From Streptomyces ochraceiscleroticus (GTDB taxonomy: Bacteria; Actinomycetota; Actinomycetes; Streptomycetales; Streptomycetaceae): DNA of 64,000 bases. This document shows, one piece after another, positions 50,848 through 60,158 of the stretch; the stretch's first letter is position 1, and each line of letters opens with the position of its first letter. A program made the translations under genes and the position numbers. Below the pieces are notes generated by a model. The model searched no databases, was not told the DNA's origin, and worked only from the letters and a program-made list of their open reading frames with translations. The DNA lies in contig NZ_JOAX01000003.1 of assembly GCF_000720485.1 (NCBI RefSeq), positions 1 to 64,000 on the forward strand, in the 5' to 3' direction.

Positions 50848-51117
50848 GGTCGACACTGTGCGTTCGCGCTCACATGATGCGCGCCGTCTGCACGGACGGA
50901 AGCTCCCGCAGGCTCCGCCAGGAGTACCCGGAACTCGTCCAGCGCTACTGGCGGGCGCAACGGCTGTGGTCCGACTCCTACTTGCCAGGTCGGCGGGGCT
51001 CCGCTCTCGACAGTCCTCCAGTACATCAAGCAGCAGAATCGTCCGCTGTGCCCCGCGGGTCAGAGCAGTTCTCAGAATCGCTTCACCACTGGGCTCAAGA
51101 CCGATGCACTGCGATGA
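50848..51117 (+). pseudogene. tnpA remnant (Y1 transposase)
   Basis: A short N-terminal piece (TVRSRSH) is followed in another frame by SSRRLRQEYPELVQRYW and RLWSDSY. After a further frameshift comes APLSTVLQYIKQQNRPL. These are the C-terminal blocks of IS200/IS605 TnpA. The middle, with the HUH and catalytic Tyr region, is missing. Confidence 0.75.
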
Positions 51118-51123
51118 GACCCG

Positions 51124-51180
51124 GTAGCGCGCCCCGCCGTCGCACGGGGCCCCTGTGAATAACCTCCGCGCGACACAGCG
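51124..51180. repeat. Right part of the interrupted dispersed repeat
   Basis: Resembles 25315-25368: AGCGC, then CACGGGG, CCCTGTG-ATAACC, and CACAGCG in the same order. It continues the repeat broken at 50069. Confidence 0.7.
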
Positions 51181-51181
51181 A

Positions 51182-51214
51182 AGGGCCCGGACGGAAGGAA
51201 TCCGTCCGGGCCCT
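51182..51214 (-). terminator. Terminator downstream of serA
   Basis: A perfect 14-bp stem (AGGGCCCGGACGGA and complement) with a 5-base loop, 18 bases after the serA stop. Confidence 0.88.
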
Positions 51215-51232
51215 CGCACAGGCGTGCGACCG

Positions 51233-52837
51233 TCAGTCCGTGAGGTTCACCGTACGCGCGGAGGTGGCGCCGATCTCCTCGGCGATCTCCGTGAGCACCG
51301 GCGCCGCGATCGTGTCGTCGACGGTCAGCGCGACCAGCGCCTCGCCGCCCACGTCCGCGCGGGAGACCTGCATGCCGGCGATGTTGATGCCCGCCTCGCC
51401 CAGGATCCGGCCGAGCGTGCCCACGACACCGGGGCGGTCGCTGTAGCGCAGGAACGCCATGTGGTCGGCGAGCGCCAGGTCGATGCTGTGGTCGTTGACG
51501 GCCACGATCTTCTGCTGGTGCTTGTGGCCGGCCAGCGTGCCGGAGACCGAGATCTCCTCGCCGCCGGAGAGGGTGCCGCGGACGGTCACCACGTTCCGGT
51601 GCTCGGGCGACTCGCTGCTGGTGGTCAGCCGCACCTCGACGCCACGCTCCTGCGCGAACAGCGGTGCGTTGACGTACGAGACGGTCTCGTCGACGACGTC
51701 CTCGAAGACGCCCTTGAGCGCGGAGAGCTCCAGCACCTTCACGTCGTGCTGGGTGATCTCGCCGTACACCTCGACGTCGAGGCGGACCGCGACCTCGCCC
51801 GCGAGCGCGGTGAAGATCCGGCCGAGCTTCTCGGCCAGCGGCAGACCGGGCTTCACGTCCTCGGCGATGACGCCGCCCTGGACGTTGACCGCGTCCGGGA
51901 CCAGCTCGCCGGCGAGCGCCAGGCGCACCGAGCGGGCCACCGCGATACCGGCCTTCTCCTGCGCCTCACCGGTCGAGGCGCCCAGGTGCGGGGTGCACAC
52001 GACCTGGTCGAACTCGAAGAGCGGGGAGTCCGTGCAGGGCTCGGAGGCGTAGACATCCAGGCCGGCGCCGGCGACCCGGCCCTCCTTGAGGGCGGTGGCG
52101 AGCGCGGCCTCGTCCACGATCCCGCCGCGCGCGGCGTTGACGATCCGGACGGACGGCTTGACCTTGTGGAGCGCCTCGTCGCCGATGAGGCCGACGGTCT
52201 CCGGGGTCTTGGGGAGGTGGACGGTGATGAAGTCCGAGACCTGGAGCAGCTCGTCCAGGGACAGCAGCTTGACGCCCATCTGGGCGGCGCGCGCGGGCTG
52301 GACGTAGGGGTCGTACGCGACGACCTTCATGCCGAAGGCGGACATCCGCTGGGCGACCAGGACGCCGATGCGGCCGAGGCCGACGACGCCGAGGGTCTTC
52401 TCCGCCAGCTCGACGCCGGTGTACTTGCTGCGCTTCCACTCGCCGTTCTTGAGGGCGGTGTTCGCCTGCGGGATGTTGCGCGCGGTGGCGACCAGCAGAC
52501 CGCAGGCCAGCTCGGCGGCGGTGACGATGTTGGAGGTCGGCGCGTTCACGACCATCACGCCGGCCTTGGTGGCGGCGGAGACATCGACGTTGTCCAGGCC
52601 CACGCCCGCGCGGGCGACGACCTTGAGCTTCTTCGCGGCGGCGATGGCCTCGGCGTCGACCTTGGTCGCGGAGCGCACGAGGATCGCGTCGACGTCGGCG
52701 ATGGCGGGGATCAGCTCGGCGCGGTCGGCGCCGTTGCAGTGCCGGATCTCGAAGTCCGGACCGAGCGCGTCGACGGTCGCGGGCGACAGCTCTTCGGCGA
52801 TCAGTACGACAGGTTTGCTGGCAGGGGCAGTGCTCAC
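51233..52837 (-). CDS. serA: D-3-phosphoglycerate dehydrogenase
   Basis: A 534-residue enzyme catalysing the first committed step of serine synthesis, of the long actinobacterial type. The substrate/NAD domains have GLGRIG and catalytic Arg (NAARGG), Glu and His (CTPHLG). They are followed by an intervening domain (about 310-450) and a C-terminal ACT domain (about 455-530, DRPGVVGTLGRILGEAGINIAGMQ) giving serine feedback control. GTG 52837 (MSTAPASKPVV) was chosen; a GTG six codons upstream at 52855 is possible. It lies downstream of ilvC, but an ilvC terminator separates them. Confidence 0.95.
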   Translation of the reverse strand: MSTAPASKPVVLIAEELSPATVDALGPDFEIRHCNGADRAELIPAIADVDAILVRSATKVDAEAIAAAKKLKVVARAGVGLDNVDVSAATKAGVMVVNAPTSNIVTAAELACGLLVATARNIPQANTALKNGEWKRSKYTGVELAEKTLGVVGLGRIGVLVAQRMSAFGMKVVAYDPYVQPARAAQMGVKLLSLDELLQVSDFITVHLPKTPETVGLIGDEALHKVKPSVRIVNAARGGIVDEAALATALKEGRVAGAGLDVYASEPCTDSPLFEFDQVVCTPHLGASTGEAQEKAGIAVARSVRLALAGELVPDAVNVQGGVIAEDVKPGLPLAEKLGRIFTALAGEVAVRLDVEVYGEITQHDVKVLELSALKGVFEDVVDETVSYVNAPLFAQERGVEVRLTTSSESPEHRNVVTVRGTLSGGEEISVSGTLAGHKHQQKIVAVNDHSIDLALADHMAFLRYSDRPGVVGTLGRILGEAGINIAGMQVSRADVGGEALVALTVDDTIAAPVLTEIAEEIGATSARTVNLTD

Positions 52838-53043
52838 GTGGTCTTCAGTCCTCACTAATCCTTCGCGGACGGCCGTCCCGACGGCCGAAGGCGGTGAAGG
52901 GGGCAGCCGCGTGGAAGACGCACGACGTTGTGAGCCTGACGCGCTTGTGGTCAGCAGTGTAGTGGCGTTTCAGGGCTCCTCCTTCGCCGGAGCGTAAGGA
53001 TCACCCGTGCGTGGTTCTACGCAGTGGACAAGGTGGCGGCGTA

Positions 53044-53072
53044 AGGGGCCGTGCCGATACGGCACGGCCCCT
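53044..53072 (-). terminator. Terminator downstream of ilvC
   Basis: A perfect 13-bp stem (AGGGGCCGTGCCG and complement) with a 3-base loop, 12 bases beyond the ilvC stop. Confidence 0.88.
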
Positions 53073-53084
53073 CGCGCACGAGGC

Positions 53085-54146
<1,062 letters not shown>

Positions 54147-54192
54147 TCAGGGTCTCGCCATACGGGCAGCGGCCGCGGGCGAGGGGGCGTGT

Positions 54193-54221
54193 TCCGGCCG
54201 CGGCGGGGTCCCGCGGCCGGA
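54193..54221 (-). terminator. Hairpin in the ilvN-ilvC gap
   Basis: An 11-bp GC stem (TCCGGCCGCGG and complement) with a 7-base loop, ten bases after the ilvN stop and without a T tract. It may partly terminate transcription or mark a processing site before ilvC. Confidence 0.6.
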
Positions 54222-54230
54222 GTACGCGGG

Positions 54231-54755
54231 TCAGGCCGAACGGTCCAGGGCCCGCAGCGAGCGGTCCGTGATGGACCGGGCGCCGCGCCCTATGGCGATC
54301 GTGCCGGACTGGACCAGCTCCTTGATGCCGAACGGCTCCAGCATCTTGAGCATGGCTTCCAGCTTGTCGGCGCCGCCGGTGGCTTCGATGGTGACGGCCT
54401 CCGGCGAGACGTCCACGGTCTTGGCGCGGAAGAGCTGGACGATCTCGACGATCTGGGAGCGCGTCTCGTTGTCCGCGCGGACCTTGACCAGGACCAGTTC
54501 GCGGTGGATGGCCGAGGACGGCTCCAGCTCGACGATCTTCAGGACGTTGACCAGCTTGTTCAGCTGCTTGGTGACCTGCTCCAGCGGGAGCGACTCGACA
54601 TTTACGACAATGGTGATGCGTGAGATGTCGGGGTGCTCCGTGACACCGACGGCGAGTGAGTCGATGTTGAAGCCGCGGCGGGAGAACAGCGCGGCGATCC
54701 TGGCCAGGATACCCGGCGTGTTCTCCACCAGGACGGAGAGCGTGTGCTTGGTCAT
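54231..54755 (-). CDS. ilvN: Acetolactate synthase regulatory (small) subunit
   Basis: A 174-residue regulatory subunit with an N-terminal ACT domain (HTLSVLVENTPGILARIAALFSRRGFNIDSL) that binds valine and a C-terminal domain contacting the catalytic subunit. ATG 54755 is 32 bases after ilvB, consistent with coupled expression of the two subunits. Also named ilvH in some genomes. Confidence 0.96.
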   Translation of the reverse strand: MTKHTLSVLVENTPGILARIAALFSRRGFNIDSLAVGVTEHPDISRITIVVNVESLPLEQVTKQLNKLVNVLKIVELEPSSAIHRELVLVKVRADNETRSQIVEIVQLFRAKTVDVSPEAVTIEATGGADKLEAMLKMLEPFGIKELVQSGTIAIGRGARSITDRSLRALDRSA

Positions 54756-54787
54756 GTGCTCGGTCTCTTCTCTTCTGTCCTGGCCGG

Positions 54788-56644
54788 TCAGTCGTCTTCG
54801 TTGTCGCCGAAGTCGGGGCGCACCCCGCGGGCCGCCATGACCTCGTCGTTGGAGGTGCCGGCCGCGACCATCGGCCAGACCATGGCGTCCTCGTGGACGA
54901 TGAAGTCGACGACGACCGGGCGGTCGTTGATGGCGTTGGCCTTGGCGATCACGGCGTCCAGCTCGGCCGGGTCCTCGCAGCGCATCGCCACGCAGCCCAT
55001 GGCCTCGGCCAGCTTCACGAAGTCCGGGCAGCGGGTGCCGGTGTTCGGGGCGGGCTCATCGTCCGGGCCACGGTGCAGCACGGTGTTGCTGTACCGCTGG
55101 TTGTAGAACAGGGTCTGCCACTGGCGGACCATGCCCAGCGCGCCGTTGTTGATGATGGCGACCTTGATCGGGATGTTGTTCATGGCGCAGGTGACCAGTT
55201 CCTGGTTGGTCATCTGGAAGCAGCCGTCGCCGTCGATGGCCCAGACCGGGCGGTCGGGCTGTCCGGCCTTGGCACCCATCGCGGCGGGGACCGCGTAGCC
55301 CATGGTTCCGGCGCCGCCGGAGTTCAGCCAGGTCGCGGGCTTCTCGTAGTCGATGAAGTGGGCGGCCCACATCTGGTGCTGGCCGACGCCCGCCGCGTAG
55401 ATCGTGTCCTCGGGGGCGAGCTGGCCGATGCGCTGGATGACCTGCTGGGGGGAGAGCGTGCCGTCCGCGGGCAGGTCGTAGCCGAGCGGGTAGTTCTCGC
55501 GCCAGCGGTTCAGGTCGTTCCACCAGGCGGCGTAGTCGCCGGTGCGGCCGGCCTCGTGCTCGGCCTGGACGGCGACGATCAGGTCGGCGATGACCTCGCG
55601 GGCGTCACCGACGATCGGCACGTCGGCGGTCCGGTTCTTGCCGATCTCGGCCGGGTCGATGTCCGCGTGGACGATCTTGGCGTACGGGGCGAAGCTGTCC
55701 AGCTTGCCGGTGACGCGGTCGTCGAAGCGGGCGCCCAGGGCGATGATCAGGTCGGCCTTCTGGAGCGAGGTCACGGCGGCCACCGAGCCGTGCATGCCGG
55801 GCATGCCCAGGTGCTGCGGGTGGGTGTCGGGGAAGGAGCCCAGCGCCATCAGGGTGGTGGTGACGGGGGCGCCGGTCAGCTCGGCGAGGACCTTGAGTTC
55901 GGCCGTCGCGCCGGCCTTCATCACGCCGCCGCCGACGTAGAGCACCGGGCGCTTGGCGTCGGTGATCAGCTTGGCGGCCTCGCGGATCTGCTTGGCGTGC
56001 GGCTTGGTGACCGGGCGGTAGCCGGGCAGGTCGGTCGTCGGCGGCCAGGAGAAGACCGTCTTGGCCTGCATGGCGTCCTTGGCGATGTCCACCAGGACGG
56101 GGCCGGGGCGGCCGGTGGAGGCGATGTGGAACGCCTCGGCGATCGTCTTCGGGATGTCGGCCGGGTCGGTCACCAGGAAGTTGTGCTTGGTGATCGGCAT
56201 GGTGATGCCGCAGATGTCCGCCTCCTGGAAGGCGTCCGTGCCGATCGCGGCGGAGGCGACCTGGCCGGTGATCGCGACCAGCGGGACGGAGTCCATGTGG
56301 GCGTCGGCGATCGGGGTGACCAGGTTGGTGGCGCCGGGGCCCGAGGTGGCGATGCAGACGCCGACCTTGCCGGTGGCCTGCGCGTAACCGGTGGCCGCGT
56401 GGCCCGCGCCCTGCTCATGGCGGACCAGGATGTGGCGGACCTTCCGGGAGTCCATCATCGGGTCGTACGCCGGGAGGATCGCACCGCCGGGAAGGCCGAA
56501 TACGGTGTCGGCCCCGACCTCCTCGAGAGAACGAATGAGGGACTGCGCGCCCGTGACGTGCTCGACGGCGGAGGCGGACTGCTGAGATCCGCCGGAACGG
56601 GCCCGCGGCTGCGGATGGTGGGCCCCGGTGGCCTGCTCGGTCAT
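54788..56644 (-). CDS. ilvB: Acetolactate synthase catalytic (large) subunit
   Basis: A 618-residue ThDP/FAD enzyme condensing pyruvate with pyruvate or 2-ketobutyrate. The activating Glu is in [13 protein letters not shown] near residue 75, FAD-domain motifs occupy the middle, and the ThDP signature [12 protein letters not shown] is near 480. A 25-residue Ser/Gln-rich N-terminal extension precedes the conserved [14 protein letters not shown]. It is the first structural gene of ilvBNC and is preceded by a leader peptide and attenuator. Confidence 0.97.
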   Translation of the reverse strand: MTEQATGAHHPQPRARSGGSQQSASAVEHVTGAQSLIRSLEEVGADTVFGLPGGAILPAYDPMMDSRKVRHILVRHEQGAGHAATGYAQATGKVGVCIATSGPGATNLVTPIADAHMDSVPLVAITGQVASAAIGTDAFQEADICGITMPITKHNFLVTDPADIPKTIAEAFHIASTGRPGPVLVDIAKDAMQAKTVFSWPPTTDLPGYRPVTKPHAKQIREAAKLITDAKRPVLYVGGGVMKAGATAELKVLAELTGAPVTTTLMALGSFPDTHPQHLGMPGMHGSVAAVTSLQKADLIIALGARFDDRVTGKLDSFAPYAKIVHADIDPAEIGKNRTADVPIVGDAREVIADLIVAVQAEHEAGRTGDYAAWWNDLNRWRENYPLGYDLPADGTLSPQQVIQRIGQLAPEDTIYAAGVGQHQMWAAHFIDYEKPATWLNSGGAGTMGYAVPAAMGAKAGQPDRPVWAIDGDGCFQMTNQELVTCAMNNIPIKVAIINNGALGMVRQWQTLFYNQRYSNTVLHRGPDDEPAPNTGTRCPDFVKLAEAMGCVAMRCEDPAELDAVIAKANAINDRPVVVDFIVHEDAMVWPMVAAGTSNDEVMAARGVRPDFGDNEDD

Positions 56645-56706
56645 CTGCGTCTCTTCTCGGAGGTGAGGGTTTTGATGTGGTTTGGCGGTGCTGGTGCAAC
56701 AAAAAA

Positions 56707-56734
56707 CCCCTCGTGCCGTCAGGCAAGCGAGGGG
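56707..56734 (-). terminator. ilvB attenuator hairpin
   Basis: A stem CCCCTCG/CGAGGGG with an inner TGCC-GTCA-GGCA, followed on the minus strand by a run of six T residues, 62 bases before the ilvB start. Intrinsic terminator inside the leader. Confidence 0.85.
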
Positions 56735-56776
56735 AGCGCGTCGGTGCGGTGCGCCGGGCTACTGCAGGGCCCGGCT

Positions 56777-56818
56777 TCAGCCGACGCGCTGTCCAAGTAC
56801 GAGAATTCGGGTGCGCAT
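56777..56818 (-). CDS. ilvB leader peptide
   Basis: A 13-residue ORF reading MRTRILVLGQRVG, containing consecutive Ile-Leu-Val-Leu codons before the attenuator. This is the organisation described for the ilvBNC leader of streptomycetes and corynebacteria, in which starvation for branched-chain aminoacyl-tRNA stalls the ribosome and prevents termination. Confidence 0.85.
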   Translation of the reverse strand: MRTRILVLGQRVG

Positions 56819-56851
56819 GGCTCTGACCTTCCCCCCGGCGCACCTGGAGTG

Positions 56852-59800
56852 TCAAGTGGGTGGGACGGGGGTCTCACTATTTGAGCGCAACGGGGGATGG
56901 CTGATCGCGTCGGGTCCGGCCGGCACCTCGCCGGTGGTGAGCCGCCGTGGCAGCTCTCCCAGCCGTGCGCCGCCGCCCGGCTCCCGGGGGCCGGAGGCCC
57001 GCCGGGCGGCCGGCACGGCGCTGCTCAGCACCATCTCGCGCCCCTCGGGCAGCAGGCCGGGGAGGGGGTACCCGCCGATGCCGAGCGCGCGGCGCAGCCG
57101 GTGCTCGTCCAGCGGTCCGGAGAACGCCATGCCCTGGCCGTGCGTGCAGCCCATCGCGCGGAGCGCGCTGACCTGCTCGGGCCGGTCCACGCCGTCGGCC
57201 ACGGACTGCAGCCCGAGGTCGCCGGCGATCCGCAGCAGCCCCGCGGTGATCTTGTGCAGCCGCGCGGACTCCACGACGCCGTCGACCAGGCCGCGGTCCA
57301 GCCGCAGCACGTCGATGGGCAGCCGGCGCAGCGCGCTGATCGCGGCGTATCCGCTGCCGAAGCCGTCGAGCGCGATCCGTACGCCGAGCCGCCGCAGGGC
57401 CGCCAGCCGGCGCTCCAGCTCGTCCAGCGGGATCCTCGGGTCGCTGTCGGACAGTTCCAGCAGGAGCGATCCGGACGGCAGGCCGTGCCGCGCGAGTAAC
57501 GTCTCGATGGACCGGGGCGGGAGCTTACGGTCCAGCAGCCGGCGGGCGGAGAGCCGGACGGCGACGCAGACCGCGTGGCCCGCGTGGTGCCGCCGCGCCG
57601 CCTGCTCGACCGCCTCCTCCAGTTGCCAGCGCCCCAGCTCGGCGGTGCGCTCGCCGTCGTCGGCGACCGCCTGGCCGCGCTCGCCGACCCGCAGGAATTC
57701 GGCGGGGGTGAAGAGGATGCCCTGTGCGGAGCGCCAGCGGGCCTGTGCGGCGACCGCCGTGATCCGGCCACTGGCGAGCTCCACGACGGGCTGGTGGAGC
57801 AGCGCGAATTCGCCGTCGTGCAGCGCTGTGCGCAGCCTCGTCGCGATCTCGGAACGGCGCACCACGTCGGCCTGCATCTGGGGTGCGTACAGCTCCACGC
57901 GGCCCTTGCCGGCCTGCTTGGCGCGGTACATCGCCAGGTCGGCGTTGCGCATCAGCCCGGCCGGGGTGACGCCGGGCTCGGCGAAGGCCACGCCGATGCT
58001 GGCCGCGACCCGGACGTCCTGGCCGTCGATGCGGTACGGCTCGGACAGCCTGATCCGCAGCCGGTCGGCGATCTCGTGGACGCGGAACTCCCGGCTCGTG
58101 CGGTCGTGGCTGCCGTCGCCCGTGATGAGCGCGGCGAATTCGTCGCCGCCCAGGCGTGCGGCGATGTCGCCGGCGCGCACGGATTCGGCCAGCCTGCGGG
58201 CGGCCTGAATCAGCAGTTCGTCTCCCGCCTGGTGTCCGATGGTGTCGTTGACCTGCTTGAATCCGTCCAGGTCGATGTAGAGCACGGCGGTGTCGTGGTC
58301 GGAGGAGCGGCGGCCGCTGACGGCCTGGCTGACCCGCTCGGTGAACAGCGCGCGGTTGGGCAGGTCGGTGAGCGCGTCGTGCGAGGCGTTGTGCTGGAGC
58401 TGGGCCTGCAGGCGCACCCGTTCGGTGACGTCGCGGGAGTTGAAGATCAGGCCGCCTTCGTGGCGGTTGACCGTGGACTCGACGTTCAGCCATTCCTCGC
58501 CGCCGGGGCGGCCACCGCCGGCCCGGAAGCGGCACTCGATGCGGGTGGTGGGCTCCGCCTCGGGGTCGGCGGCCAGGAATCGCCGTACTTCGTGCACCAC
58601 GCGGCCGAGGTCCTCGGGGTGGATCAGGGAGGCCAGCTCGGAGCCGACCAGGTCCTCGGCGTCGCGGCCGTAGACGCCGGAGGCGGCGGGGCTGACGTAG
58701 CGCAGTACGCCGGTCGGCGCGGCGATCATGATGACGTCGCTGGAACCCTGGACGAGGGAGCGGAAGTGGTTCTCCTTCTGGGCCAGCTCCCGGGTGAGGG
58801 TGATGTTGTCCACGAGCATGATCCCCTGGCGTACGACCAGGGCGAGCACGACCGTGCAACCGGTGAAGAGCACGACGTGGTCGATGCGCCGGCCGTCCAG
58901 GACGTTGAGCAGGATGCCCAGGGTGCAGACGGCGGCGGCGAGGTACGGGGTCAGCGCGGCGAGCGACCCGGCGATCGGGCGGGTGCCGGGGGGCACGGCG
59001 GCGCGCCGGGTGGCGCGCGTGAAAGCGTCCCCCGCGGAGTCCGTGCCGCAGCGTGCGGCGACCCACGGGGCGTACGCCAGCAGCATGGAGCCGGCGAACC
59101 AGCCGGCGTCGAGGATCTGCCCGGAGCGGTAGTGCTCGCGCAGCAGCGGCGAGGTGAACAGCGCGTCGCACAGCACGGTCAGCGCGAGCGCCGCGATGGC
59201 GGTGTTGATCGCCGAGCGGTGCGCCGAGGAGCGCTTGAAGTGCAGCGCGAGGACCATGCTCACCAGGACGATGTCCAGGAGCGGGTACGCGAGGGACAGG
59301 GCGCCCTGCGCGACCGTCTGGCCCTGGAAGTGGGCGTTGTGCGCGAGCGCCAGGCTCCAGGAGAGCGTGAGCAGCGAGCCGCCGATCAGCCAGGCGTCCA
59401 GCGCCAGGCAGACCCATCCGGCCCGGGTCACGGGCCGCTTGGCGAGTACCAGCAGGCCCACGATGGCGGGCGGTGCGAAGAGCAGGAAGCAGAAGTCGGC
59501 GACGGAGGGGCTGGGCACGGGGGCTTCGAGGACGACCTCGTACCATCCCCAGATGCCATTGCCGATGCCCGCCATCGCGGAGGAAACCGCGAACAGCAGC
59601 CAGGCGGGTCGAAAGCGGCTGTGGTGCCTGCGGGCGTACAGCACGCAGGAGACCGCTGCGGCCAGGGCGGCCGCGCTGAGCCCGAAGTCACCCATGATCA
59701 GGGCCAGTTTCTCCGAGCCCCAGCCGAACGCGGCGCCCGTGGCGTAACCTCCGCAGACGACGGCGAGCACAATCTGGGGCAGGCTGCTCGCGGGCCGCGG

Positions 59801-59884
59801 CCGGGCCGGCGGGGCGAGCACCGCGCCGGAGGCGGTCACCGGGCTCTCCCCCGCGCGGCCCACCGGCGTGGTCGTGGCGGGCAC
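56852..59884 (-). CDS. Membrane diguanylate cyclase with PAS, GGDEF and degenerate EAL domains
   Basis: A 1010-residue protein. About ten membrane segments fill residues 38-375, then a PAS domain (about 385-500), a GGDEF domain (about 515-680) with intact LGGDEFAAL near 577-583, and an EAL-like domain (about 690-930). The EAL signature is lost (AVAAQARW where EALVRW is expected), DDFGTGY is DGFGSGY, and the late EGVE is DGVD. The expected activity is therefore c-di-GMP synthesis, with the EAL domain as a regulatory or binding module. By position it corresponds to S. coelicolor SCO5511, which I believe is CdgC. It lies upstream of the ilvB leader on the same strand. Confidence 0.92.
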   Translation of the reverse strand: MPATTTPVGRAGESPVTASGAVLAPPARPRPASSLPQIVLAVVCGGYATGAAFGWGSEKLALIMGDFGLSAAALAAAVSCVLYARRHHSRFRPAWLLFAVSSAMAGIGNGIWGWYEVVLEAPVPSPSVADFCFLLFAPPAIVGLLVLAKRPVTRAGWVCLALDAWLIGGSLLTLSWSLALAHNAHFQGQTVAQGALSLAYPLLDIVLVSMVLALHFKRSSAHRSAINTAIAALALTVLCDALFTSPLLREHYRSGQILDAGWFAGSMLLAYAPWVAARCGTDSAGDAFTRATRRAAVPPGTRPIAGSLAALTPYLAAAVCTLGILLNVLDGRRIDHVVLFTGCTVVLALVVRQGIMLVDNITLTRELAQKENHFRSLVQGSSDVIMIAAPTGVLRYVSPAASGVYGRDAEDLVGSELASLIHPEDLGRVVHEVRRFLAADPEAEPTTRIECRFRAGGGRPGGEEWLNVESTVNRHEGGLIFNSRDVTERVRLQAQLQHNASHDALTDLPNRALFTERVSQAVSGRRSSDHDTAVLYIDLDGFKQVNDTIGHQAGDELLIQAARRLAESVRAGDIAARLGGDEFAALITGDGSHDRTSREFRVHEIADRLRIRLSEPYRIDGQDVRVAASIGVAFAEPGVTPAGLMRNADLAMYRAKQAGKGRVELYAPQMQADVVRRSEIATRLRTALHDGEFALLHQPVVELASGRITAVAAQARWRSAQGILFTPAEFLRVGERGQAVADDGERTAELGRWQLEEAVEQAARRHHAGHAVCVAVRLSARRLLDRKLPPRSIETLLARHGLPSGSLLLELSDSDPRIPLDELERRLAALRRLGVRIALDGFGSGYAAISALRRLPIDVLRLDRGLVDGVVESARLHKITAGLLRIAGDLGLQSVADGVDRPEQVSALRAMGCTHGQGMAFSGPLDEHRLRRALGIGGYPLPGLLPEGREMVLSSAVPAARRASGPREPGGGARLGELPRRLTTGEVPAGPDAISHPPLRSNSETPVPPT

Positions 59885-60079
59885 GGCCCGCGCTGCGTCC
59901 GTATCGCGGTGGGTACGCGCGGAACGCGCGTGTGCTCAGCGGTCCTCGTCTCGGTGGTGCATCGGCCGTACATCGCCCGTCGCCCCCCTCGGTTCCGGTC
60001 GTTCGCTGCGCGCCGCCACGTCCCGGCGCGGGTCCCCGTTCGGGACGATACACCAGTTCCGTCACACAGGGACATAGTC

Positions 60080-60145
60080 GCTCTACGGAGCGTGACTGGC
60101 AGGCGAGTTGGTCGCACAGGACGCAGTCGTACGACTCCGTAGAGC
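60080..60145. other. Long-spaced inverted repeat upstream of the GGDEF gene
   Basis: GCTCTACGGAG (60080-60090) and CTCCGTAGAGC (60135-60145) are perfect complements 44 bases apart, lying between the 2-hydroxyacid dehydrogenase stop and the GGDEF gene start. It could be a paired operator, a terminator, or the ends of a tiny inserted segment. Confidence 0.55.
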
Positions 60146-60158
60146 TACGCGCAACCCG

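Larger units (their letters stand above)
50070..51123. mobile_element. Decayed IS200/IS605-family element
   Basis: About 1.05 kb inserted in the dispersed repeat. It contains remnants of divergent tnpA (plus) and tnpB (minus) and a terminal hairpin next to the tnpB end. Both genes are disrupted, so it cannot move by itself. The boundaries come from comparison with the intact repeat at 25223-25369. Confidence 0.75.

Noticed and set aside
50070..51123. Functional IS605 element with active TnpB
   Set aside because: Both tnpA and tnpB carry frameshift, nonsense and deletion damage, including loss of the RuvC I and II residues.
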